A DNA stretch of 64,000 nucleotides, from the NCBI GenBank assembly GCA_964019695.1, contig OZ026524.1, forward strand, positions 28,808,164 through 28,872,163, given 5' to 3'. Under the pieces are notes generated by a model. The model worked only from the letters and a program-made list of their open reading frames with translations, had not been told where the DNA came from and made no database searches. The translations under genes and the position numbers were made by a program. The DNA is from Loripinus fragilis. Lineage: Eukaryota; Mollusca; Bivalvia; Lucinida; Lucinidae. Positions 21,346 through 33,070 of the stretch are shown here, piece after piece; position 1 is the stretch's first letter; the number at the start of each line of letters is the position of its first letter.

Positions 21346-22263
21346 TTTGTTAAAGCTAACATTGTTGATTTAAGTTGCAACCTGTATGGTATGGTATCAC
21401 CGGCTAAGTTGTGTACAAATGTAGCATGAGATGACCCATTCTGTAATAGTTACATCACACACCCATATTATCAGAACAGAACCGAACAGATTATTTATTT
21501 GACGTAAACTATACTGTTTCTAGTCAATCAAATACAAGAATAATTTAAATATCAAGGTCACAAATACTTGTAAAATACTTAAATAAAGTTGTAGTGCTTA
21601 TCTAACGATCTTAGCTGAACCCATATATGCCAATAAAACGGCGGTTTTGAATGGAATTCATGGCTTTAGGTGTATAGTAAGACTTATTCAAGTGTTATAA
21701 TTTTTGATAATTTCAAATCAAACCAAATCAGTTCCATCATGCATTTCAATAATTGGAGGCTGAGCCCTATTCCATTACCCAGTCAGCTCCCACCAACACA
21801 AAAATTGCGTGGAGCGTCCCTTTTGTGCAGATATGGTGCTGACTAAGTTATGTATGGTAGCTCAGCTGGACCCTACATATTGATATTTCAAAAAACAAAA
21901 ACTATTACATAAATTAAGCGCAGATGGTGGTTACTGAGGAGTGTCATTTAACAGCTTATCACTTTCATTTGAAACAGCTACATACTGAATGCCTACTGTA
22001 CTTTCAGACAGTACAAAACAGCCCACTTTAGCTTTAAGCTGAAAGCTGGCAAGTTTTTTTGAAAAGCTTATACTTGTATCTCCCAATATTTCACTTCGCC
22101 TTGTATATTATAACGGATTAATATCCATAAATATCGACTACATTTTGAGATCATGAACCTGTTGTCATTTAATATAAAATGTATGAAACGGGCGAAGAGC
22201 TCGTTCCATACTTTTCAGAGTACCATTCAATTCCGTGGAATCAGGCCTCGATGTTAAAAAAAA
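21346..22263. other. Segment resembling the receptor intron before exon 9670
   Basis: AACCTGTATGGTATGGTATC (near 21379) and a stretch at 21945-22080 (GCTTATCACTTTCATTTG, CTGTACTTTCAGACAG, TTTTTTTGAAAAGCTTATAC) parallel 9392-9650 in the same order. The exon itself is not present after it. Confidence 0.45.
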
Positions 22264-22455
22264 CGTGCTCAACTCAACTGCGGATGCATTTTTGAATGCT
22301 CATAAAAGGTAAATGATGAAAAATATCAACCTTTATTGCTTTAAAACCCTCAGATATTGTATTTATCCTGCTAATAAATGTTAAAATGCCAACAATTGTT
22401 GGCATTTTAACATTTATGAGCAGCATAAATTTCGTGCTCAGCTGAGTTGAGTATA
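22264..22455. mobile_element. Palindromic element, TGCTCAACTCAACT family, best copy
   Basis: The outer arms GTGCTCAACTCAACTG and CAGCTGAGTTGAG mirror each other. The perfect inner hairpin AAATGTTAAAATGCCAACAA / TTGTTGGCATTTTAACATTT is centred near 22396. Confidence 0.8.
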
Positions 22456-22711
22456 ACCTCAGGGCCAGCCTCATTTCATGAGATTGACCGCATTAATTCA
22501 CAATGATATAAAGCTGACGAACCTGTGTACGTACATGTTCATTGTACTTTGACAGTTTCGTCAGAGCCTTCGCTGCGCAAACACATAAAATACTGATGTA
22601 GATGCAGGTTCATGCCAGCATTTAGACATCTAGTACCACTAGATACATTGTAGCTGCAAATACTTTCCAGGTTAAAGTTTAAAGAGTGGCCTTTATACGC
22701 ACATGCGGTAA

Positions 22712-22930
22712 GTACTGTAAAATGCGGAAATTTTTGCGAGGGTTTTCTTCTCGCTAAACTTCGCTGATGCGGAGTTTCTCGAAATAAAAACTTCGCGAAA
22801 TGGCGAAAACTTTTCCTTTACTGATGAAGGTAAATCATGCCAAAGTTGCGAATTTATAATGTGGCAAATATGTCTTATAGCGCTATTCGCGAAAATAAAA
22901 TTCTCGCGAAAATTTCCGAATTTACAGTAC
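22712..22930. mobile_element. MITE P3, about 28-bp terminal inverted repeats
   Basis: The left end GTACTGTAAAATGCGGAAAT and the right end ATTTCCGAATTTACAGTAC are complementary with two mismatches. The interior is rich in TTCGCGAAA-type palindromes. No coding. Confidence 0.82.
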
Positions 22931-24346
22931 CAAATCTTATATACAGACTAAATATTTCAAAAGAAAACGTAAAGTTGTCATCGGGATGTCACTTTGGCGC
23001 CACATTTATGTGGAAGTGTTATTAAAGCTCGTGATATGGCGTTTTCCACTAAATAACAGCGACGACAGTTTTTTCAATCAATATACTGTTATGGATACAT
23101 TTCTCCCTTCCATAAGGCCCCTCTGTAGAATAAGTTGATAACAAACAGTCAGAATTTTCAGAACTTTATCAGTTGAACCTGGGTCCCCTCCTACCGAGAC
23201 GAAAAATGGATTCGCACGCATGCCATTAGATAAAAGGGTTTGGCGTATTTTACCTCTTCCTTGAGATGCGCCCTTCTGCAACATGTTATTACAACATATG
23301 CTTGGCTGCACAATCAAAGAATTAATGTCCCTTACATATGGTCTAAAATTTGATATTCTTACCATTATGGCATAGGCCCAGATAAGTAAGGTTTCCTATT
23401 GCAAAATTGTATTTATTTTCGTACCCACTAATTACTGTGGTAGCGGTCTCAATAGAATGCTCTTTTGAGTACCTACAACATATGTTTTGCTTGAGAAATA
23501 TGAAAAACATTTTTCAAATCTAGAGGCCTGCATCTAAGGTATCTTACGTGTGGTCCAACATCACGAGCTTTAAATCAAACCAACCAGGGTTCTTACGTTA
23601 GACAATAGCCCATATCTCATTATACATGTACACGTACTGTTCAAATATTACATGGATAGGGGAATGCGGGTTTCTATTTATAAGCAGACCCTGGTGAATA
23701 CATTTAGTCATTGTCTTTTCCATTTTTCATTTGTTTTTATTTTGAGTGGAATTATTCGAATCAGAAATAATTTATGCCTGTTTTATTTATCAAGTGAAAC
23801 GCAATAATGCAGCACTCGTATACCGCGTATATCCCAGTTAATTGACGATGCTTTAATTCTGGAAACTTAAGGATTATATGAAAACACCATGGTTTTATGA
23901 AATACGAGAGTATTAAAATGGCTGAATTATGTAACTTTAGGCGGATAAACCAAGACGAGATCATTGTAAAAGTAAGTATAATCTCTTATATTCTGGTACA
24001 CCTAGGTCCAGATGAACAAACAGACAAAAATGGGCGTAAAATTACTGTGAACATTTTCTTATCCATCAGTTCAAACATACGTTTTGAAGCCCGAGCCTCT
24101 AGGTGTTAAAATGAAAATATCTACAAAAGAGGAAACATCTATGAAATCTAAGATGTGAACGTACAATAATATGGCTGTCTCGATTGCGATTGTAGATAAA
24201 AAGCCAATGTGTGCAGAACAGACTTCCTAACAGTTTCTTACTTTTACAGAAAAAATCAGACTATTATTTATCAGCTAGTCTAATGTTTTGGTTGAGAAAT
24301 AAGAAAAATATTTTTTAACTACGCAATCTTATCTAAACATAAGGGA
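22931..24346. other. Mostly unique sequence
   Basis: Includes a partial P2 palindrome at 23440-23510 (TGAGTACCTACAACATATG). At 23918-23971 a short open stretch (MAELCNFRRINQDEIIVK) ends in a consensus donor AAA/GTAAGT. It could be a first coding exon, but nothing downstream joins it convincingly. Confidence 0.35.
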
Positions 24347-24349
24347 ACG

Positions 24350-25043
24350 CTTATTTCAAAGGCTCTTACTTGTATGAAAAATTTTCCTGTACATACAAAA
24401 ATGGCTACTTTGTCAAGGAGACCGATATGTCAGACTATATTATTGTATGAACAATTTCTATTTTATAATTAACTCACAAATAAGCAGCTTTTGAGCACTC
24501 GGCAGCATGCTTATCAGACATTTTGAGTACTTCCTGGTTTTAATTCTTTTGCAATATTGTGGCATACTGGGTGAATTTTACATGAAATGTTAATATGAAC
24601 AAGAACTACAGTTATCCAACTACAATATATGAAAGTATTTTAACCCAAATGTATATATTTCTGGTATTTTTACACTGATCTTTTATTTTTAAGATGAATA
24701 ATTTTTAAGCAAAAAATGGGAAAAAAATATTTTTTCTACCAGAAATTTGTACGTTTGGGCGAAAATACTTTCATATATTGTAGTCGGATATCTGTAGTTC
24801 ATGTTCATGTAATTGTGTTTCTCTAAAGTTCACACAGCGTGTTACGGTTATACAAACGGAATCAAACCAGGAAGTAGCTAAAATGACTGATAAGCACGCT
24901 TCTGAGTACTCAAAAGCTGTATGTTGGGACGTAAAGTAATCTGTGTGAGATGTATATATTGTTCATACAACAATATAGTCTCATTGACAAAATGGCCATT
25001 TTTGTTTGTACAGGAAGACTTTCATACAAGTAAGCGCTTTTGA
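24350..25043. mobile_element. Foldback element, arms about 300 bp
   Basis: The left arm (24350-24655) and right arm (24740-25043) mirror each other in order. The mirrored pairs are CTCTTACTTGTATGAAA with TTTCATACAAGTAAGCGC, TTGTATGAACAATT with TTGTTCATACAACAATAT, TTTTGAGTACTTCCTGG with CCAGGAAGTAGCTAAAATG, and CAACTACAATATATGAAAG with CTTTCATATATTGTAGT. The short T/A-rich middle has no open frame. Confidence 0.85.
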
Positions 25044-26331
25044 TTCTAATGATCAGTCATTTCCTAGAATACGCATATGCTGTGCTTTAAACCGTATAAG
25101 CCTAGCGTCCTTTTTCTGGGGCATAGGCAAACAGTGCAGACACAGATCAGACGCCGCAGAATGTTCTATTAAAATTTGGAAAAAAAAAAAGAAAAATACC
25201 TCGTAACATCCCTTAAAATGGAAAAAGACTTGTCCTAATGATAAGAGAGAGAAATACCATTAGACCTAAATGGGTGAAACATAGATGAGCCAGTGCAAGA
25301 GGTGTATCGCATCAGACGGCTCTGGTTGCGCATATCACGCGCACCAGATATAAAATATATCAAATTTTGACCATAGTAGGATTTTTGTGTTTGACATTTC
25401 TAAGTGCTGGCGTGACCTTGAAAATAAGGTCAATGTCACTATAATCAGATCAACTCTTTCCACCTTTCCAATAATTTATCTATGCAAGCTTGGTAAAAAT
25501 CCAATTTGTCAAAAAGGCTTATTTTAGTCTCTATGAGTTGTTTAAAATTTGGGTAAGCATGCTTGCTGACTCAATCAACGGTTGGGGGATATAGTTTTCT
25601 TCTGGAATGTTTCTGAACATGAGATATTTGTCTTATTTTTCGAGGGGTACAGGGATATTTTGGATTTTCAACTGGAGAGACTTTCCTTTATTTTGGGATA
25701 CAGGGACAGTCGTTAAACTATTTTGGAATGAACTGCCAAATTAAGGAAACTTTCAAATCCATCTGAGGATGTTATAGTCTGCAGCCTATAATTTCTAAGA
25801 CCCCTAGAAAATGGTTTTGATGACATTTTTTGTTAATGCTCGGCATCCATGCTAGAAATATTCTTTGGGGTATGACAAAGTGCCCCAGGGTGGATGCCAC
25901 GTTAGAAACTCCGAATTTAGGTCACAGCAAGGTCAAAGGTCAAATAGGTGCATTTTCTTATTAGAATCGTCATTAGGATTTTTTAAATTGCTAGCGATGC
26001 TATCTAAATCATTCTAAATATGTTTAATATGCTGAAAACTAAAAGTCAGATATAGAAATGTTGAAAAGAATAGTTTGTGAAATATTGTAGCTATTATGGG
26101 ATAGAAAAATATACTTTCCGCAGAAAAATCAATGATGTTGGAGGCTTTTTTTCATATTAACAGTCTTCTTTTCAACGATATACATTTTCAATCATGCCTT
26201 AGTTATAGACCATTTCATTGCAATTTTTGATTGGCAATAGGGTCATCAATATTTTTGAATGCTGTTTTACTTTGACAAAACACAAAAATAGGGGGTGGGG
26301 GAGAGTTAACTTTTAACAATTCTGGACACAG
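25044..26331. other. Interspersed repeats, no gene
   Basis: A hairpin-family remnant (GCAAACAGTGCAGACACAGA) lies near 25127. The block at 25770-25960 (GTCACAGCAAGGTCAAAGGT and GCATCCATGCTAGAAATATT) is related in reverse to 30355-30510. The rest is AT-rich. Confidence 0.5.
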
Positions 26332-26422
26332 ATTGGCTCTTGGTCATGTGAATGATCTGAGGTGTCTGGGAAAAGTACATGCACCAGCAAATTACAGAAG
26401 ACCCGAATTTGAACTACCACAG
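26332..26422 (+). CDS. Candidate exon of an unrecognised gene
   Basis: The acceptor is CTGGACACAG and the donor is CCACAG/GTATAT. The 30 codons between are open (LALGHVNDLRCLGK, then VHAPANYRRPEFELPQ). The donor falls after a whole codon, matching the phase of the exon at 27531. No family was recognised, and no upstream exon of fitting phase was found. The call could be wrong. Confidence 0.35.
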
Positions 26423-26916
26423 GTATATTTATCAAGATGTCAATCATTCATTTATGATGTAAGGATACATCTTGGTCGCTTATTTTGTGTGCTCTTTAGC
26501 TGTAAAAGCCCCGCTATTTATGTATCCAGTTGATTGATCTGACCATGTCATTCCCAAACTGTGACAAAGGCCCCATAAAGGTGATTCTTCAGAACGTTCC
26601 TCTGAAGAAGACATGATAACAGAACACTCAATTTAAGTCTGATACAAGAGTTGCTTTATGCTGTCACAAAATTTAGGGCTGTTCTGATGAAGACACCTCT
26701 TAACGCTGATCTATTGAAATGCAAAGACCAAGAGCACGTTTAAAAGATAATTCTTGAGAGATCGTTCCTGCTTTTTAATTTCCTCTTTGAGGGCATGGAC
26801 ATTTTAGATGGTTTAATGGAGAATCTTTTGGGACTGTAAGCCAACAGAGTTTTAAATACGTGAACTTGAATATGGTGTGTCAAACCACAAAAAAGTTGAA
26901 ACCAAGGCATATAGAT

Positions 26917-26918
<2 letters not shown>

Positions 26919-26953
<35 letters not shown>
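26919..26953. repeat. GA microsatellite
   Basis: About 17 uninterrupted GA units, lying just before an R1 copy. Confidence 0.95.
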
Positions 26954-26956
<3 letters not shown>

Positions 26957-26971
26957 GGTTGATTTAATTAA

Positions 26972-27285
26972 AGTAAGTAAGGGTGCAAAGATCAGGAATC
27001 GATACAATCAAGTACCACACCTGACCCAGGATACCAATGGGAAAGTGACAAACTCACAGTAGACACCACAAACGAGAGCCAAGAGGTCAGCCCTTTCCCA
27101 GCAGGTGACCACAAAGCACATATAAACAGACGCGCACAAAGACATAGCAAACACAAGACAGAACAAAAGCATAAAAGATCCACAAAAGAAGTACCGCCTT
27201 GGAACGGTCAGTAAAATATTTTACTGGAGGGCTTAAACCAGTTTCACGGCGCCGACCTCACCCTTAATTCTGATGTGGACCAGGA
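26972..27285 (+). repeat. R1 copy
   Basis: Starts AGTAAGTAAGGGTGCAAAGA, like the copy at 350, and continues to CACCCTTAATTCTGATGTGG. A second fragment of the same family (AAGAGATCAGCCCTTTCCCA) follows at about 27290-27375. Confidence 0.8.
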
Positions 27286-27383
27286 AACATTTCAGAAAGT
27301 GACAAAACACAACACACACACTATAGCCAAGAGATCAGCCCTTTCCCAGCAGGTGACAACAAGGCTACAAAAACAGACACAAC

Positions 27384-27497
27384 ATTATCTTACTGATGTC
27401 TTGTGAATGTTAGTGTTATGTTATCTCTGTCTTCCCCGCAGTGCCTTGGTTTGGCCTGTAATGTATGATTGTGGTATTTCCTGATCATACTCACGTA
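27384..27497 (-). repeat. R2 copy, minus strand
   Basis: TTTGGCCTGTAATGTATGAT and GGTATTTCCTGATCATACTC match the minus-strand R2 end. It directly precedes the candidate exon at 27531. Confidence 0.6.
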
Positions 27498-27530
27498 TTT
27501 TTTTGTGTTTTCGATCAAGCTTTACACCAG

Positions 27531-27695
27531 GCAACCAGATTGGAAAACCTGGTGCAGCTGTTCATTGTAGAAAGCCACGCTATTGGAATTCAGCCAGTCC
27601 ATGGAATTGACGATGCAATTGCAAAATACGTTTTTTACAAAATTGTCGATAGAAATGGATATGTATATTTACCTGATAATATTGACACAGGATGA
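27531..27695 (+). CDS. Candidate terminal exon of an unrecognised gene
   Basis: The acceptor AAGCTTTACACCAG is followed by 54 codons to TGA. The peptide looks protein-like (ATRLENLVQLFIVESHAIGI, then QPVHGIDDAIAKYVFYKIVD, then RNGYVYLPDNIDTG) with codon use unlike the flanks. Phase 0 entry fits the donor at 26423. No domain was recognised. It lies downstream of R1 and R2 insertions, so an intact transcript would need to splice across them. Confidence 0.4.
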   Translation, partial: ATRLENLVQLFIVESHAIGIQPVHGIDDAIAKYVFYKIVDRNGYVYLPDNIDTG

Positions 27696-28349
27696 CTCCT
27701 ACATTTTTCATGCGATAATATTGCTTTGATAAAAGCAACAGTGGGTAAAAAATTATTATTAACATTACATTGCACAGAGATTATGGCTTAGCAGCGCAGT
27801 TATGACAACAGTTTGACAGAAAGCTTTGTACAACAGAGTAACAGACCTGCAAAGCTTGACCAAGTGTTAATCCGTTTTCATAAGGTTAATAAGCAAACTT
27901 CCATCAAATGGAAGACTCACTCACCGTTTTTAAAATAGAACAGATTATGAAATAGAAAAAAATAGTTAAATAAGAAAAAACATACGTGTTTGTTCGCTTA
28001 TACTAATTTGACATTAATGATAGCTAAACAGTATTGCTCAGGTGACCAGAAAGTTCCAATCTAAGGTATAATAAATAAAGGACGTTGTTCATTAAATCCA
28101 CATGTACAACATACATGTTGGAAGTAGTACCTGGAAGCTCAACCACTGGTAAAGTCATAAGGTAGAGACATGCAACTTTTGGATGTAAAATAGTTTGTTT
28201 TTCTCTGTTATGTATGGGTACTGCGTTGAAAGAGAAAACGTAGATGTTAATATGATGCATTTCAATCTTTTCTTCAAGGTGAGAAAATAGTTGTACCACC
28301 TTTAAAGATACCTTTGAAATGCACTGTTTGCGAGTTAGTTATCAGGCAA
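27696..28349. other. No gene or clear repeat seen
   Basis: AT-rich. The minus-strand open frame at 28024-28299 has no supporting motif. Confidence 0.4.
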
Positions 28350-28800
28350 AACATGAATTGTGTCACAATGTGACAAAAATGCCCACAAAGACAATTAATT
28401 TTCATAAAGCAGACCAGAGTTCAAGGTCAGAGTGATCTATAAACAGTGTGTGACACTCTGCGACCCAAAGATGTATCCACACACTAAATTTTGGATTCCT
28501 TCCTCAAAAAATATAGGAGCTGTGCCAGAGTTCGAGGTTAAAGAGACCCTAAACAGTACGGACACTCTGGTACCCCAACATGTATCCACAATCTTAAATT
28601 GGGATTCCTGCTTTGACACAATGCAAGATAAATGCTCTGGACACGATTTTTCTAGGACTAGTGTCAGAAGACAAGGTCAATGTCACAGTGACTTAAAGAA
28701 ATAGTATACATTCTGCGACCCCAAGGTGTATCCACAAACTAAATTTGGGATTCTTACCTCCAATTATATAACAGATATGCTCTGGACATCATTTAGGTTC
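28350..28800 (+). repeat. Diverged tandem repeat, about 145-bp unit, about three copies
   Basis: Repeated blocks are GACACTCTGCGACCCAAAGA, ATGTATCCACACACTAAATT and GGATTCCTTCCTC. They recur at about 28450, 28565 and 28710 with many substitutions. The array ends in GACTGACGGATGGAC. Confidence 0.65.
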
Positions 28801-29220
28801 AGACTGACGGATGGACATTGTCAGCAGTGTTTCCAGCTTGCATGGAGCTCATCACCACTTGTGGCTGCATAAAAGTGCAGCACCGTCGGATGTAAATGTT
28901 TAGCCTAATCAGATCTGCATAACAGAATGTCCATTTGATGCAGTGGGATGTGCCTTTTTTATAGGCATACAAGTCGCCCTGGAGGCAGCTGAATAAGCTC
29001 AATCACAATCCTGCATGTATAGACTTAGATTACCTGCGAATTGGTGTCTAAAATTATAAGCATACGGGCACTTATTCGAAGCTAGGTGTATGGTAAATGA
29101 AGTCATATAACAAATTGATACAATGTAGCTGTGAATGAGACGTGCCTTGGATAACATTAAGTTATATATCACATCTATAGGGCCATGTGACATACAATTT
29201 ACATGTATAGTACTAGTTAG
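28801..29220. other. Low-support open frame on minus strand
   Basis: On the minus strand an acceptor-like CAGCTGCCTCCAG (about 28983) leads into an open Cys-containing stretch to about 28799. No family was recognised. Chance is a fair explanation. Confidence 0.25.
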
Positions 29221-30120
29221 GGACAATTTTTCATGGGTGCAAATTGTCCATTAGAACCCCCAAACACTCCCATTCTTCAGAATTGCATGATGGGTTGCCA
29301 CGGAAACCAAACTTTATATATTCCAAATGGGTTTATTTATGACAATATTTTGTCGTTAAGGCGACCTCTCTTAACAAGTTGATATACTTGAGAAAATATC
29401 CTAGGGGTGCGAGAAAGGTCCAATTACCACCTTCCCTTCCCCTCTCCCAAGGATTATAGTTTTTACATGACTTTCCGTTTACACATATATATTTATGGGT
29501 GTGCAATTAAGATAAATTACAAATATGACCATTGGATGAATAGGACTTGTCAAACTGTATCACTACCATAACAGTGTGTATCACTGATAATATGGGCATC
29601 CAATCACCTTATTTATGTTTTTAATGATTTTCCTTATTTTTAAAGTTTTTATTAATATTCATGAAATCGCAAATTATGTAGATTAGATAATTTGCATATA
29701 TCACAAATGAATAAAAGGCTAATGTCTAAGCTTTAATTTGGTACCAATTTTAGTAGGTTATGAGAAGTAGCAACTGAGATATTATTGATTTTGTAGGTAC
29801 ACCCCCATTCTTGAATTACATTTTTAATATTTTATAAATATTTATGCAAGTTATATAAATTAGATAAGTTGCATAAGCGACAATGGCTAAAAGGCCACTG
29901 TCTAAGGTTTTGACACCATGTTTAGAAGTCTAGGACAAGTAGCAGCTGAAATATGAGTAATTTTGTAGGCACATCCTCAATCTTGAATCGCAATATGGGT
30001 TGCCATGGAAACCATGCATTTTCACATAGTCCAGAAAGGTTCATTTTTAGAACTTTGTTTTCCATTTAGAGGGTTGTTATGAACAATTTGGCACCCCAGA
30101 AAAATTGCCCTGGGGTGCAA
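29221..30120 (+). repeat. Diverged repeat, about 180-bp units
   Basis: AATATTCATGAAATCGCAAA, TAGATTAGATAATTTGCATA and AAAAGGCTAATGTCTAAG (29655-29730) reappear in altered form at 29835-29910. GGGTTGCCACGGAAACCAA near 29294 reappears near 30000. Confidence 0.6.
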
Positions 30121-30354
30121 GCACTGCAAGGTAAGCTTAATTAGTCCCAGACTAATCTTTAATTTGTATTGAGTCTGAATTTTTATTATCATAAATTCGG
30201 TGTTTTTCTTTCAATTGTCAATTGAAGGCTCGGTGGCAAACCCTTAGCCATTCTATACTCATGTGCATTTGTTTGTGTTCATATTGGTAGCATTGTATGA
30301 TGAAAAAAAAGAATTTTCAATATTTAAATGTATTTTTTCTGCATAATTGCACTT

Positions 30355-30510
30355 AGTTGACCTTTGACCTCACCGTGACCTTAAATCAAAAATCACGCTT
30401 GGCATCCACCCCTATATTGTTTGTAATAGTCCAAGGAATAATTCTAGCCTGGATGCCGAGCATTAACAAAAAATGCCATCAGGAGTCTTCGTAGAAATTA
30501 AAGGCGGCAG
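30355..30510 (-). repeat. Repeat related in reverse to 25770-25960
   Basis: GACCTTTGACCTCACCGTGA, TTGGCATCCACCC and GGATGCCGAGCATTAACAAA are the complement of the earlier block with drift. Confidence 0.6.
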
Positions 30511-30599
30511 ACTATTAGAACTTGTTATTATACGACGTTTCGTCATGAGGGGGGGGGGGGGGATGGAGTCAGCTCTGGCAACGTTCTTTTAGTCGTCAA

Positions 30600-30815
30600 C
30601 TTATTTGGGAAAGGGGTGTCTAATTTGCTTCTCGACGGGGGACCCGTAACAGTATTCCTTAGAACCCCAAGTATTCAACATTTTTGAATGCCCATCATTA
30701 AATGCTGTCTGGGTAGCTTTGTGATTTTCCAGGGGGTCAGGTTCAGTATTCCTAAGAAAATATAGCTTTGATACTTTCCGGGGAGGGGCCCCTCCCCCTC
30801 TGGAGCTGCGCATGC
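30600..30815. repeat. P9-related element
   Basis: Contains GTAGCTTTGTGATTTTCCAG and GGGGTCAGGTTCAGTATTCC, in the same order as copies at 18640 and 34838. It ends at GGGGCCCCTCCCCCTCTGGA. Confidence 0.55.
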
Positions 30816-30906
30816 AGTGGATGCGGATATACAGTAAAACCTGTGTAAAACGGCCATTCAAAAAAAGCCAAAACAAAGATCGTAATGACAAATGGTACCA
30901 GGTAGC

Positions 30907-30975
30907 ATAATGAAGGTCGAAAGTAATGCAGAATGCTCCCCTTGGAGCATTCTGCATTACTTTTGACCTGCATTA
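30907..30975. repeat. Near-perfect hairpin
   Basis: The arms are TAATGAAGGTCGAAAGTAAT, then GCAGAATGCTCC, mirrored by GGAGCATTCTGCATTACTTT and TGACCTGCATTA. Confidence 0.85.
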
Positions 30976-30999
30976 AGCGATAATTGGTCTTGAAAATCA

Positions 31000-31583
31000 A
31001 TTTTCGGTCTTTTTGAGAGTGGCCGTTTTACACGTGGTTTACTGTACATTGTATTTTCAAATCACGTTTTATCAGAAAAGGAGACTGAAAGGTACATATA
31101 GTCTCCTGTGCGGTCTTAAAAGGTGTAGTTTGATATCCGTGGTTTTCAGAATTTTAACAAGCAAGTTTGTATCTACCGAAAAATGCGAAAATGAAAATAG
31201 AGAGTCGATGTTGACAAAAAGGGCCCCTTTCGAAGATAAACTGACGAACCACTGCCATTGTATGTTTCTTTCTGGTATGTATTATCAGATAATGAAGCCC
31301 ACGTCACACCTGTACAAATGCACAGGTCTATCTGGGTCTGTTTTCTCCGCATGTGTACACCACACCCGGTTCAGTCACCGAAAAGATTATTTTCAAAGAT
31401 ACCACTTTAATTTCAATAAAGAGTAATAGAATGTACAAGGACATTTTATCATTTTTAACAAACGTGAGAATACGACACCGAATTACCGAACAAAGCCACA
31501 AAACATTTCTTTAGACACTCATGAGAGAAATCATTTAATTCTTTGGCTGCTGGTGGCGAATTCTGTCGTCTGCTGATAACATT
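31000..31583. other. Long open frame without support
   Basis: An open stretch on the plus strand (31013-31426) has ordinary amino-acid content but no motif, splice site or clear start context. Nothing else was recognised. Confidence 0.3.
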
Positions 31584-31650
31584 TGCAAACATTCTGGACT
31601 CAGATCAGGCCCGACATATCGTCGGGCCTGATCTGGTTCCAAACTGTTTG
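31584..31650. repeat. Palindromic hairpin, shared outer arms
   Basis: The outer arms are GCAAACATTCTGGACTCAGA and TTCCAAACTGTTTG. The perfect core is ATCAGGCCCGAC with GTCGGGCCTGAT. Confidence 0.8.
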
Positions 31651-31948
31651 ACACGCTAGTGTTATACCTTTAAAATGGAACAGTTTGTATTGAATTTTAA
31701 AAAAAAAATCAACCAGCCCAATTACCCAGCAAGCAAAGAGTCCAATGAATTTAGTTGACGAATGTACTGGATGACATTAAAACGAGGCAAACGATTTAGA
31801 TGGCATGTTAATGATGAAAGTGGTCAATGGCTAATTGCATAAATACACGCACTCGTTCTCTTTCACAATTTGTATTCAGTCTTTTATCTCATTAAAGCTA
31901 CATGCTGCATGGCTCTAAGTCTACAGAGAAATCACGTTTAGATTAGAA

Positions 31949-32234
31949 TGTACACTGTAAAAACTAAGTGTAGGTTAACACCAAAAGAGGTGGTAGGTAT
32001 AAGCTGCCACCCCCTTTGGTGTAAATGGTGTAAACTTACACTTACTTTCCTACTAAAACTACTTGAGGCCAACATTTCTCCAGTGATAAATGTTAAACAT
32101 TTCTACCTGTTTTTGTCGCAGTTATTATCCCGATCAAAAATAGCCGTTTTAAGGCAGTTGAAAGGTTACACCAAAATCGGGGGCAATTAAGCTGCCACCA
32201 AATTTGGAGTAAAGATACAATTTTTTTACAATGT
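31949..32234. mobile_element. Inverted-end element P12, copy 1
   Basis: The ends TACACTGTAAAAACTAAGTG and TTTTTTTACAATGTA mirror each other. Internal repeats of AACACCAAAAGAGG / CCCCCTTTGGTGT type occur. A second, interrupted copy begins at 33396. Confidence 0.65.
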
Positions 32235-32392
32235 AGATTTGAAAGTAAGACGCCTAGCGTCCTGCAGTTTTCTGGACAATACTCATAAGCAACGTGATAG
32301 CGAAATACAGCCTCCACACCGTGCACTAGTTCTGCACATCTAGCATTATTGGGCATCGACGCGAGAAATTCTGTCTTCGTTGTTTCCGACAA
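32220..32392 (-). other. Possible coding stretch, low support
   Basis: The minus strand reads open through SETTKTEFLASMPNNARCAE and LVHGVEAVFRYHVAYEYCPE with higher GC than the flanks. It overlaps the end of P12 and a repeat shared with 4178-4270. It could be an exon remnant or chance. Confidence 0.25.
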
Positions 32393-32539
32393 GGTGAAAC
32401 CAGTCTGCTCAGCTACAGAGACTAGCTACAGCTAGAATATCGAAAGTTTGCGTTTTGCGAGTGGAGTCGTTATACTTTCCAGAATTCTTTAGCTCATGAT
32501 GAAATATTTGACCAGATGTACCGCACCAATATGTTGGAC

Positions 32540-32751
32540 AAAAGGGAGCGCAGTGACTCAGTGGTAGAGTGCTTGACTCGAGACCGAGGGGCCGCGGGTT
32601 CGAGCCTCACCGGCGTCACTGCGTTGTGGTCCTTGAGTAAAACACATTTATCCTAGCTTTGTATTGGTTCAACCCTGGAAGACCCGCCTCTGTTTAACTG
32701 ATTTAACTGAAAGATTGTTGATGGGACGTAAAGAATCAAATCAAACAAAAA
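32540..32751 (+). mobile_element. tRNA-derived SINE, best-preserved copy
   Basis: The head GGGAGCGCAGTGACTCAGTG has box A (CTCAGTGGTAGAG) and box B (GGTTCGAGCC). The middle has CTTGAGTAAAACACATTTAT, and the tail is GATGGGACGTAAAGAATCAA. CAATATGTTGGAC flanks both sides (32527-32539 and 32752-32764), a 13-bp target-site duplication. Confidence 0.93.
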
Positions 32752-33070
32752 CAATATGTTGGACTAAGGTTGTACTTAACTTTAAGGAGACATTGTAATT
32801 TGGGCCCTGAACTGTTAGCGACACCACTTCATGATACCAGTTGATTACGTCTCAGTGAGGGTCCTGCTAATGCCGATAATGACCAAGACAGACCAAGTCA
32901 TTTGAATATAATAAGAACGGGCCCCCATGAGATTGTGGGTATTTGGCCGGTCTAAAAATCGCTTTAACTTTTGTTGATCTTGCAAGGCTATCAGTACAGC
33001 CTGTCTTTGATCGAGCTGACTGTATTTCTTTTTTATCCTTAAAAACTAGTGACTCATAAATGCATTCTTT

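Noticed and set aside
26992..27183. Minus-strand leucine/cysteine-rich small protein
   Set aside because: It is the reverse strand of repeat R1, and similar frames recur in other R1 copies.
30601..31000. Overlapping minus-strand genes
   Set aside because: Three frames overlap over a P9-like repeat and a perfect hairpin.
31013..31426. 137-codon plus-strand gene
   Set aside because: No motif, splice signal or start context. Compatible with chance.
32540..32620. tRNA gene
   Set aside because: Box A and box B are good, but the acceptor stem does not close and a SINE body, tail and target duplication follow.
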